Source of the DNA: Actinomadura mexicana
Lineage (GTDB): Bacteria; Actinomycetota; Actinomycetes; Streptosporangiales; Streptosporangiaceae
Reading direction: 5' to 3'
Length of the DNA: 64,000 nt
NCBI RefSeq assembly: GCF_900188105.1
Contig: NZ_FZNP01000002.1
Location: 1-64,000 of the forward strand
Below, one piece after another: positions 50,293-58,002 of this stretch. Positions within the stretch are counted from its first letter, which is position 1. Every line of letters starts with the position of its first letter. Position numbers and translations under genes: made by a program. The notes under the pieces are model-generated. The model searched no databases. It was not told where the DNA came from and saw only the letters and a list, made by a program, of their open reading frames with translations.

Positions 50293-50635
50293 GCGCCGTA
50301 GCCTCATCGAGGCCCTACAGGCGCTCTCGGATCTGGAGTATCAGCGTCGCGTCTGGGTGGAGCGCAACTACCCCCAGCCGGGCTTCTATGATGACCTGAC
50401 CCACAATGTCAAAGTCCTGTACGACGACACCTTGGTCGCAGAGGACCCGCGAGCTCAGATCGGTGTGACGCTTGAGAGCGAGGCTGAGGCTGCGGCGATC
50501 GAAGGTCTGACCGCTGTCCTAGATCCTCTCTTGGACTCCTCGCCCACCGAACTCGAAGACGCTCAAGTGATCTCCCGACCCGAATGGAGTGCCGTTGTGA
50601 GGGCGGCACAGGCGGCTGTCGGCATCATTCGCTGA
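50270..50635 (+). CDS. SCO4402-family small protein
   Basis: This encodes 121 residues from a GTG. The pattern LIEALQALSDLEYQRRVWVE, YDDLTHNVKVLYDDTLV and ending SRPEWSAVVRAAQAA resembles the actinobacterial SCO4402 family, often found in variable regions and similar in size to immunity proteins. Function is not known. Its upstream neighbour on the other strand may be a partner. Confidence 0.65.
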   Translation: MVVQFPDMRRSLIEALQALSDLEYQRRVWVERNYPQPGFYDDLTHNVKVLYDDTLVAEDPRAQIGVTLESEAEAAAIEGLTAVLDPLLDSSPTELEDAQVISRPEWSAVVRAAQAAVGIIR

Positions 50636-50725
50636 GTACCGTGTCGCCTGATCGTTGAGCCGCACGGGGCCGCCCCCGCCACCGCACGCACGGGGCCGCC
50701 CATGATGCGGCATGCGCGCTCGTCA

Positions 50726-50950
50726 TCAACGTCCAGGAAAATGACCCGGCAACTGCCTGACGCCCGTCTGCCTGGCCTTGTGGATTCGGTGCCATCCGTC
50801 GATGACGATCGGCGCCTCCACGGCGATGGCGGACTTGAGGACGATCGTGGTGCCGTCGTCCAGGTGGACGCGCTCAACGGCCGACAGCGTCCAGACATGG
50901 ATGGGGTCGCGGCTGACCGCTCGGGCGACACCACCACCCCGCGGAGCTAA
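50726..50950 (-). pseudogene. Chimeric remnant: phosphotransferase-like start joined to a ParB-like end
   Basis: One frame reads VWTLSAVERVHLDDGTTIVL, like the beginning of aminoglycoside/choline phosphotransferase-type proteins, then abruptly APIVIDGWHRIHKARQTG, a motif of ParB-like nuclease-fold proteins, before a stop at 50726. Neither gene is complete, so two fragments seem to have been fused by deletion. No start codon with a ribosome site is seen. Confidence 0.5.
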
Positions 50951-51081
50951 CGGTCAACCCGCATCGTCCGACCCAGTACGTACGATCGGCGACGGCGCCG
51001 CTCCACCGGGCGTCGACCTGGCGACATGCAGATCGTTACGGAACGGTTCCCCGAAGCTGACCCCGCTCCTCGGAGGCGACT
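50951..51081. other. Short non-coding stretch before the GIY-YIG gene
   Basis: Only a promoter region and ribosome site (ggaggcgac) for the following gene are expected here. Confidence 0.4.
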
Positions 51082-52038
51082 TTGCCCAGGCACACGATTG
51101 GTTTCGTCTATGTCCTCAGCAACGAGGCGATGCCGGGAATCGTCAAGGTCGGCATGACGACGAAGCTGGCTGAGGATCGCGCTCGGAAGCTCCAGCACAC
51201 CGGAGTCCCCCTACCCTTCGACGTGGAGTTCCGCTCTGCTACCTCCCACCCCAGAGCTGTCGAATCGACCGCCCACGTCGAACTGGCCCCTTTTCGGGTG
51301 GCCCCGAATCGCGAATTCTTCAGATGCCCTCCTTCCGTCGCCATCGGAGCGGTCGAAAATGCTCTGCTGGACGCCGCCGGTCTGCCCGCCTGGGCCACAG
51401 ATCACCAACATTTTGTTAAACATGGTGACCGCATCGCGATCACCATGCGTGCCGGTGATCTTTTCGTCGTACTTTCCTACCCGCACCTTATGGCGCGGCA
51501 AGCCGACCCGATTGACATCTGGCAAGCACACAGCAACGGCGACAGCCTTGAATTGATGGGATCCGCTACCCCTGGTCATGTCGCCGGGTTCAGTGACGGC
51601 GATCCCGGTGGTGAGGCTGATCCCGTCCCCTATGTCGACCGCGCGGGCACAACGCCCAACGGTTCTATCAACGGCCGCGAGCGCTTGATGCCCGGCGAAC
51701 GCCTCCTCTGGCTTCGCCCTGTCGCTAACGGCGAGTCCTGCGCGCTTGCCATGTTTGAGATGCAAAACCACTGCCAGGTCATAAGCCGCACCTGGAACTT
51801 GAAGCTGACTCCGCACGGCCACCCACTTATCCTAAACATTCCTTCCATCGAGGAACTGCCTCCGTGCGCGGTCCGAGCAGTAAGAGGAGCGATGCGAATG
51901 GCCTTTCCACGACGATGGGCGCCTCGAAGTCCCGATCCAACGGAAGGATGGACTCCAGTAGCCAGTGACCCCCCGCCCCCGGAGTACTGGCTCAGACAGC
52001 TCGAACCTCCGACACGCCGGCGCGGGGACCGCATTTGA
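51082..52038 (+). CDS. T5orf172/GIY-YIG-type protein
   Basis: This encodes 318 residues from a TTG preceded by cggaggcgac. The N-terminal 90 residues form a T5orf172 (DUF/MUG113) domain, a GIY-YIG relative: GFVYVLSNEAMPGIVKVGMT, HTGVPLPFDVEF, and the conserved Glu region NREFFRC. The remaining 220 residues match no known domain. Base composition is visibly poorer in GC than its neighbours, a sign of transfer. Nuclease activity is possible but unproven. Confidence 0.8.
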   Translation: MPRHTIGFVYVLSNEAMPGIVKVGMTTKLAEDRARKLQHTGVPLPFDVEFRSATSHPRAVESTAHVELAPFRVAPNREFFRCPPSVAIGAVENALLDAAGLPAWATDHQHFVKHGDRIAITMRAGDLFVVLSYPHLMARQADPIDIWQAHSNGDSLELMGSATPGHVAGFSDGDPGGEADPVPYVDRAGTTPNGSINGRERLMPGERLLWLRPVANGESCALAMFEMQNHCQVISRTWNLKLTPHGHPLILNIPSIEELPPCAVRAVRGAMRMAFPRRWAPRSPDPTEGWTPVASDPPPPEYWLRQLEPPTRRRGDRI

Positions 52039-52497
52039 CCGATCCCGTGGATCCCGGCAATCCCAGATGCGGCGGGCAGGCGGGTGTGCCGTGCGCGGGG
52101 TTCTCCGCACTCGATTCGGAACCGGCACGCGGATGTTTATTCCGTCTTCTTGCAGCGAGCAGATACTCAGCCGGACAGCTCCATATAGCGTCGGGCCCGC
52201 ACACGGTCACTCTGCGTACGGACCCGGCTAGCGCTACGACGTGCGGTCGGGTGGCCAGGGCCCCACCGTGACGCGGTAGACGTCGCCGATCGGGGTGGCA
52301 GTGGGCATGTGCAGATGCTTGTGATCACCCCTCGGACACACGCACTGAACGCTTATGTGGGGGCCCGGAGTTGTGAGGGCCTCCGCTTCGCGTTTCTGGG
52401 GATGGTGGGTCATCGTCTGGCCCAGCCGCTGGTGGGACCGCTTCCAGAGCCGTAACGGCCGGATGGGGGCGGGGCCCCATCCGGCCTTCGTGCCGGG
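52039..52497. other. Non-coding island end
   Basis: No full gene. On the complementary strand 52235-52307 reads as a short gene beginning (MPTATPIGDVYRVTVGPWPP) that stops at once, another probable remnant. The third tRNA-Leu-like copy lies at 52328. Confidence 0.45.
52328..52339. repeat. tRNA-Leu 3' end, att-like copy 3
   Basis: cccctcggacac again, followed by atgtgggg, a ggccc/gggcc stem and cttcgcgtttc. It marks the probable right end of the tRNA-Leu island, 150 bases before the GH2 gene. Confidence 0.6.
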
Positions 52498-55314
52498 TCA
52501 GCCGGTGTGGCGGGTCTGGTCGGGGACGTTGAAGCCGCTGACGCGGACATCGGGCCTGGCGGACGTGGCCGAGTAGCGGGCGGTGATGGTCTGCTGCTCG
52601 CCGGGCCAGAGTGTGACGGCGTTGTCGCTCCAGCGGATCGGCAGCACCTGCTTCCCACCGGCGAACAGGTCGGCCCGGGTGGACAGGGCCGGAGTGCCGC
52701 CGTGGCCGACGTTGCGGAGGGTCACGTTCGTCACCATCTCGCGGCCTTCACGGTGGGTGGTGGCCTGGACCTTGACGTCGGCGGGCTTGAGCGCGCGCAG
52801 GCCGGTCAGGTCGGCGTAGCCGTCCTTCTGGAAGACCGCGAACCCGTTGGACGGGGTGTACTGGCCGGGCGCGTGCGTCTTCGGCCAGTCGACCTGGTCG
52901 GCCTTCGTCGACAGCCAGTACACGTTGCGGCTGACGACCTTGGAGCCGCGGGTGAGGGTGAGCTTCTCGAAGTAGGTCTTGGAAATTCCGGCCGGGACCT
53001 TCGGGTGCAGGACGGTCCGTACGTCCTGGCTGCTCAGCGCCCCGACGGGCGCGGTGGCGGTGGCGCGGACCCGGCCGTCGAGGTCGATGATCTGCGCGGT
53101 GGCCCGCAGGCCGTTCTGGCGGGCGCCGGTCAGGTTGGCGACCTTGATGGAGCCGTCGTCGTAGGAGTACATGACATGGACGGGCTCGTTGGCCTTCTTC
53201 GCGCCGAAGTAGACGCCCGGTTGGTCGAAGTCGGAGCCGTACATGCTCCACTGGAGCGACGGCCATGCCTTGTTCAGCATCCAGTAGATGATCCCGGTGC
53301 TGGGGTTCGCCTTGTCGGTGGAATTGCCGATGTACGACTCGAACTGCGCGCGGGCGACCTCGTACTCACCGATCTGGACGGTCTTCTGGTAGGAACCGGC
53401 GTCCTTCCAGGGGCCGTACCGGTGCCACAGCGGGGTGTTGTAGACGCCCATCCGGGACAGGCGTGTGTAGTCGGCGTAGAAGAACGTGTGGTACATGTCC
53501 TGGCCGGCGGTCTGGCCCTGTGCGGTCGCCGGGTCCCAGATCTTTTTCTGCTCGTCCGGAGGGAGGAAGCGGTTCAGCGAGTCCTGCGTCGGAATGGTGT
53601 TCCCGGTGCTGACCTCGGTGTCGAACCCCCAGGCGCTGCCGGTCATGCTGAGCGTCGGGTCGTCGGTGTTGACGGTCTCCCGCCTGTTGTTCCACAGGGC
53701 GTTGGGCGGGAAGTAGTTGTAGCCGCCCTCCTTGGTGCCGGCCGGCCCGAGCTTGGGCGACGACTTGTACTCCGCCGCGGCGACCTGCGGGAGCCGGAAG
53801 TCGGCCTGCTCGAACGCCTTCAGGTAGAGGGCCTCCTTCTCCGGGTCGGGCGCGTCGTCGCTGCCCTGGAAGAAGGTGAAGACGCTCGGGTGGTCGCGGA
53901 GCCGCTCCGCCATCGTGCCCGCCTGGTTGGACGCGTTGGCCTTGACGCCGTCCGACCAGGTCGACGACTTGCCCTCCCAGAGGGCGCAGCACTGCCAGCC
54001 CGGCATGGCGAGGACGCCCGCCCGGTCGAGCTGGGCGAACATGTCGTCGGGCGGGAAGTTGCCCTCGAACCGGACCGCGTTCATGCCCATGTTCCGGATG
54101 TAGGAGATCTGGACGGAGACGTTGGACGGGGAGTAGCGCAGGAAAAGGTCCGGCGACCATCCGGCGCCGCGGATGACCAGCGGCCTGCCGTTGACGATGA
54201 ACTGCCGGTAGCCGTCCTTGCCGTGGGTCTTGCCTGGGACGGGCTTGGTGAGCCGCGACGTCACCGTCCGGATGCCGAAGTCCTCCGCGGCGGCGCTGGA
54301 CACCGTCGCGCCCACGGACGCGTCCAGCGCGAGGTGGTACATCGGCTGATCGCCCATCTGGTACGGCCACCACACGGCCGGGTGCTCCAGGTGCAGGCCG
54401 GGGCACTCCGCCTTGGTGATCGCAACGGTGCGGGTCGCGTGCGCGGGCAGCGTGACCGCGGCCTTGCAGGCGACACGGGTGGAGCCGTGCGTCACCGTGC
54501 CGGACACGAGCACCCGTTGCGCCGACGCGGTGTTGTTGCGCGCGTCGGCCTTGACGGTCAGGTCGGCGGTGGACAGGTCAGGGGCGTCATCCTGCAGGAC
54601 GTGCGCGTTGCGGACCGAGACCGGGCCCTCCTGGACGATCTGCGGTGCGTAGTGCAGCCCGGTGTTCTGGTCGGGCGCCATGGGGTTCCAGTCGACCTGG
54701 TTCTGGGTCAAGTACCGCATGGGCGTGTCGAACTTGGTGATGTCGGCGTCGTTGCGGGAGACGTTGAGCGCGATGGCGTTCGCCCCGTCCCGGACGTAGG
54801 GCGTGATGTCGTATTCCAGCCGGGCGTACGAGCCCTGGAGCTGCCCGCCTCCGGCGATCTTCCTCCCGTTGACCCAGAGGTCGGCCTTTCCGGAAACGCC
54901 GTTCATCACCAGGGACGTGCGGCCGCCTTTCCGGGGGTGGACGGTGAGTTGCTCGCGGTACCACCAGTTCACATCGAACTGCTGGGCCGGGACCTTCGCC
55001 ATGTTGTCGTTGTGGAAGATGTTCGGGTACCGGCCGTTCTCCAGCAGGCCCGCCATCAGCGTCTCGGGCCGGGACAGCGGCAGCCAGCCCTTCGTCGAAT
55101 AGTCCGGCCTGGAGATCTCAGCACCGGTGTCGCGAGTGTCGGCGGACGACCGGATCGCCCAGCCGGAGGTCAGTTCCGTCGTCCCGGAGGACCGGATCGC
55201 CTGCACGGTGGGCCGGTGCCCGGCGAGGGCGTGGGCCGTCATCGCAGGGGCCAACGTCCCGGCGAGGGCGAGCGCGGTGCACAACGCCGTGGTTCGAGTC
55301 CTGGACCCGCTCAT
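52498..55314 (-). CDS. Secreted GH2 exo-beta-D-glucosaminidase (CsxA-like)
   Basis: This encodes 938 residues. A signal peptide (cut near AHALA) precedes a GH2 sugar-binding domain (SGKADLWVNGRKIAGG), an immunoglobulin-like domain, the barrel (FIVNGRPLVIRGAGWSPDLF, FFQGSDDAPD, the Glu of FDTEVSTGNTIP) and C-terminal beta-sandwich domains. Segments such as STNPSTGIIYWMLNKAWPSL-type sequence match Amycolatopsis CsxA closely. It would release glucosamine from the non-reducing end of chitosan oligomers outside the cell. Confidence 0.9.
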   Translation of the reverse strand: MSGSRTRTTALCTALALAGTLAPAMTAHALAGHRPTVQAIRSSGTTELTSGWAIRSSADTRDTGAEISRPDYSTKGWLPLSRPETLMAGLLENGRYPNIFHNDNMAKVPAQQFDVNWWYREQLTVHPRKGGRTSLVMNGVSGKADLWVNGRKIAGGGQLQGSYARLEYDITPYVRDGANAIALNVSRNDADITKFDTPMRYLTQNQVDWNPMAPDQNTGLHYAPQIVQEGPVSVRNAHVLQDDAPDLSTADLTVKADARNNTASAQRVLVSGTVTHGSTRVACKAAVTLPAHATRTVAITKAECPGLHLEHPAVWWPYQMGDQPMYHLALDASVGATVSSAAAEDFGIRTVTSRLTKPVPGKTHGKDGYRQFIVNGRPLVIRGAGWSPDLFLRYSPSNVSVQISYIRNMGMNAVRFEGNFPPDDMFAQLDRAGVLAMPGWQCCALWEGKSSTWSDGVKANASNQAGTMAERLRDHPSVFTFFQGSDDAPDPEKEALYLKAFEQADFRLPQVAAAEYKSSPKLGPAGTKEGGYNYFPPNALWNNRRETVNTDDPTLSMTGSAWGFDTEVSTGNTIPTQDSLNRFLPPDEQKKIWDPATAQGQTAGQDMYHTFFYADYTRLSRMGVYNTPLWHRYGPWKDAGSYQKTVQIGEYEVARAQFESYIGNSTDKANPSTGIIYWMLNKAWPSLQWSMYGSDFDQPGVYFGAKKANEPVHVMYSYDDGSIKVANLTGARQNGLRATAQIIDLDGRVRATATAPVGALSSQDVRTVLHPKVPAGISKTYFEKLTLTRGSKVVSRNVYWLSTKADQVDWPKTHAPGQYTPSNGFAVFQKDGYADLTGLRALKPADVKVQATTHREGREMVTNVTLRNVGHGGTPALSTRADLFAGGKQVLPIRWSDNAVTLWPGEQQTITARYSATSARPDVRVSGFNVPDQTRHTG

Positions 55315-55614
55315 GTGTCCATCACTCCTTCGTGCGGCCGGGCCCGGGCGTTTCCCGGTGGCCGATGCCACCAATGCTCGGGCCGGGACACCCGCAGGGC
55401 CGTAGGGCCAGGGCGTCAATGGGGGTAGTGCTAAGCCCACTTCGCGGTGAGAGTGGAGACGGCTTTGTGGGTGGCTCAGGGCGGGGCCGTTCGTCGTCAG
55501 CGCTTTCTGCGGCAGGTGGGGCTGCGGGCGAAAGGCAAAAGAGTGGCCCCCGGATGTCCGGGGGCCACAGGTGAGCGGCGACGGCCCTGCAGACGGTCGA
55601 CTACGGAGCCGGCG
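55315..55614. other. Intergenic stretch before the GH2 gene
   Basis: It holds the promoter of the GH2 gene and the terminator at 55543-55568. No ORF with coding character is seen. Confidence 0.4.
55543..55568 (-). terminator. Terminator of the HAD-like gene
   Basis: Perfect 12-bp arms (gtggcccccgga and tccgggggccac) around tg, about 45 bases past the stop at 55615. Confidence 0.75.
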
Positions 55615-56460
55615 CTATCGGGCGGGTGCACCCCCCAACGCTCGGATGAGCGGGAGAACGCCCCGCGGCGGGCCGGGCACGAACAGGTCGACCCCGTCCC
55701 GCAGGTTGCGAACGCCCACCTTGAACGTCGGTGTGCCCTCGCGGCGCATCCGGTCGAGCTCCTCCATGATCACTCTGTCGGGCAGGTCGCCCACGTTCAT
55801 GACGACGGAGGGTGTGAACGGAACGCACTCCTTCAGGATCCGCCGGAGCGCGACCCTCTTGTCGAGTCTCGCGGGCGCGAGCTTCACCAGGCCGAGATCC
55901 TCCAGCAGCGTCAGATCCCCGGCGGCCTCGCAGACGTCCCTGAGCGGGGCGACCAGTTGCTCGACCACCTTTTCGCCGGTCTCCACCGGGAAGCGGAAGA
56001 CGAGCGAGTGAGATTTGACGTAGATGCACTCGGTGTCCAGACGGAGGTCCTTCACCACCTCGTGCAGCTTGTCGTGGGCCATGCTCAGCCCGGATGAGGG
56101 CGGCACCATCTCGTGCCGGGTCTGCGTCTGCCAGTCCCAGTGCTCGCTGGCGAACTGCCCCCAGACATGACAGTTGGGGACGGCCAGGCCGATTTCGCTG
56201 ACCTGGTCGTACGCCCAACCCGTCAATATCCCATTGACGGCGTACCGCTCCCCCAGTCGGGGGAGCTCCCGGCGAACGTCGGGGTCGAGTCGCGGTGTCC
56301 CCCCGAGGGGGGCGAGCTCAAGGGTCGCCCCGTTGAGGTCCCACAACACGACGGCACGCTCGGGGCACTCCATAAGAGCGTCCCAGCCTTCCCGTCCTTT
56401 ATTCGTCCCGATGACGGAACGTACGTCCCCTCCCGTGTAGAGAGGAGCATTCTGTCTCAT
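55615..56460 (-). CDS. Degenerate OtsB-like HAD protein
   Basis: This encodes about 281 residues (ATG 56460; 56487 is also possible). The order of elements is that of trehalose-6-phosphate phosphatase: AVVLWDLNGATLELAP at the HAD motif I position, GILTGWAYDQVSEIGLAVPN at motif II, and MNVGDLPDRVIMEEL at motif IV. Key acids differ: DxDGT is DLNGA, GDDxTD is GDLPDR. So the phosphatase reaction seems unlikely, and a regulatory or binding role is more plausible. Confidence 0.6.
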   Translation of the reverse strand: MRQNAPLYTGGDVRSVIGTNKGREGWDALMECPERAVVLWDLNGATLELAPLGGTPRLDPDVRRELPRLGERYAVNGILTGWAYDQVSEIGLAVPNCHVWGQFASEHWDWQTQTRHEMVPPSSGLSMAHDKLHEVVKDLRLDTECIYVKSHSLVFRFPVETGEKVVEQLVAPLRDVCEAAGDLTLLEDLGLVKLAPARLDKRVALRRILKECVPFTPSVVMNVGDLPDRVIMEELDRMRREGTPTFKVGVRNLRDGVDLFVPGPPRGVLPLIRALGGAPAR

Positions 56461-56474
56461 GCGCGATTTTCCGC

Positions 56475-56831
56475 ATGCCGGATCCATGGGTTATCCCCAT
56501 TCTTGTTTGCTACGTGGCGGCCCTACTTTTCTACGCCACTGTTGAAAACCGTCCGCTGTTCGAAACCAGCCGCAAGCGCCGCGATGAGCGGCTCACGAGG
56601 GGGGAGAAAATGATCAAGGTTCCGAAAGCCCCGATCCCGCAATCAATGCCTGGTTCGGGGACTGGAAATGAAACCTCGTTCGGCGCGCGGCCGGCGGGCT
56701 GCACCGCGGACAGGCGGCGCGGCCACCTCCACACCAGCGGGCAAGGTCGGTGCGGCCTCAGCGGCTCAGGGCGGTCTCCCGTTCCACACGCGACAGTTTC
56801 TCGGGATTGCGCACGTGGTAGGCGCCGGTGA
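56475..56831 (+). CDS. Possible small membrane protein
   Basis: An ORF of 118 codons; the first 50 residues look coding-like (a membrane helix VIPILVCYVAALLFYATV and a basic segment SRKRRDERLTRGEK). No ribosome site is clear, and its last third overlaps the sigma factor gene on the other strand, so the 3' end at least is doubtful. Confidence 0.25.
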   Translation: MPDPWVIPILVCYVAALLFYATVENRPLFETSRKRRDERLTRGEKMIKVPKAPIPQSMPGSGTGNETSFGARPAGCTADRRRGHLHTSGQGRCGLSGSGRSPVPHATVSRDCARGRRR

Positions 56832-57705
56832 CGTAGCCGCCCTCGACCCGCACCGCCAGCACGCCGTCGATCTCCCCGTTGACTCGGACGAGCAGCCCCG
56901 GGCCGCCGTTGACCTGGACCAGCTCGACCGACCTCTCGGCGCCGCGCCTCCACCAGCCCGCGGCCAGCAGGCGGGCCACCTTGTCCGCGCCCGTGACGGG
57001 CCGCAGCAAAGCGTGTTTGACCCCGCCGCCGTCGGCCAGGGCGACGACGTCCGGTGCGAGGATGTCGAGCAGGCTCTGCAGGTCGCCGGTTTCGACCGCT
57101 CGCTGGAAGGCCTGGAGTGCGGCTCGGGTCTCGGCCGGGGAGGCGATGCCGCGCGGTCGGCGCGCGGCGACATGGGCCCGCGCCCGGTAGGCGAGCTGGC
57201 GGACCGCGGCCGGGCTCCTGCCGACGGCTTCGGCGATCTCGTCGTAGTCCAGGTCGAACACCTCGCGCAGCACGAACACCGCACGCTCGGTCGGCGCGAG
57301 CGTCTCCAGCACCAGCATCATCGCCATCGAGACGCTGTCGGCCAGCTCGACGTCCTCGGCCACGTCCGGCGTGGTCAGCAGCGGCTCGGGCAACCACGGA
57401 CCGACGTAGGACTCCTTGCGCCGGCCGAGGGTGCGCAGGCGGTCCAGCGCCTGCCGGGTGACGATCCGCACCAGGTAGGCGCGCTGCTCCCGCACGGTGG
57501 CCGGATCGACGTCCACCCAGCGCAGCCAGGTCTCCTGCAGGGCGTCCTCGGCGTCGGAGGCCGAGCCGAGCATCTCGTAGGCGACGGTGAACAGCAGGTT
57601 GCGGTGGGCGACGAAAACCTCGGTGGCGGAGTCCGCGGAGTCCGTCCGGTCAGCATGGTCGAGCGGCTCGGATGTGCTCGTGGTCCGGTCGCTGCGCTCG
57701 CTCAT
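56758..57705 (-). CDS. ECF41/SigJ-type sigma factor with SnoaL-like tail
   Basis: This encodes 315 residues. Region 2 is in AYEMLGSASDAEDALQETWLRW, region 4 in VFVLREVFDLDYDEIAEAVGRSPAAVRQLA, and a C-terminal SnoaL-like domain (from about residue 195) with a DGGGVKHA-type turn is present, as in SigJ/ECF41 proteins where it modulates activity without an anti-sigma factor. It is divergent from an MFS exporter. ECF41 factors typically control the gene next to them. Confidence 0.9.
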   Translation of the reverse strand: MSERSDRTTSTSEPLDHADRTDSADSATEVFVAHRNLLFTVAYEMLGSASDAEDALQETWLRWVDVDPATVREQRAYLVRIVTRQALDRLRTLGRRKESYVGPWLPEPLLTTPDVAEDVELADSVSMAMMLVLETLAPTERAVFVLREVFDLDYDEIAEAVGRSPAAVRQLAYRARAHVAARRPRGIASPAETRAALQAFQRAVETGDLQSLLDILAPDVVALADGGGVKHALLRPVTGADKVARLLAAGWWRRGAERSVELVQVNGGPGLLVRVNGEIDGVLAVRVEGGYVTGAYHVRNPEKLSRVERETALSR

Positions 57706-57769
57706 CCCCGGCTCCTGCCTGTCCGTTCCCAGCCCTGCTCCACACACTGGACGCCGGTCACCGCCGTCT

Positions 57770-57819
57770 TGTAACACGCGCGACGGGGTGTCCTACGTCA
57801 CAGGGGCCCGACTGTTACA
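57770..57819. promoter_or_regulatory. Inverted tgtaaca boxes, possible ECF41 promoters
   Basis: tgtaaca at 57770-57776 on the + strand and the same box at 57819-57813 on the - strand. The - copy is followed after 15 bases by cgta, close to the ECF41 pattern tgtcaca-N15/16-cgtc, and points toward the sigma gene. The + copy has cgtc only after 19 bases. Confidence 0.35.
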
Positions 57820-58002
57820 GGAGTCGGCGCGCCGGCGTCTTGTGTTCGTCAGGACGTCGCGCGACGGAGTCTCACCCGTCCGACCAGCGCTGAGCGGCAA
57901 CGCCTCCGCCGGGACGCCGTCCTGTGCCGCAGCGCGATGCCGACCCGCTGCGGTCACCCCGAACCGACCCCGAGCACGAACACGTGGAAGGTATCCCGAC
58001 AC

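Noticed and set aside
52507..55428. 973-codon rightward ORF opposite the GH2 gene
   Set aside because: Antisense shadow; the GH2 reading has a signal peptide and catalytic motifs.
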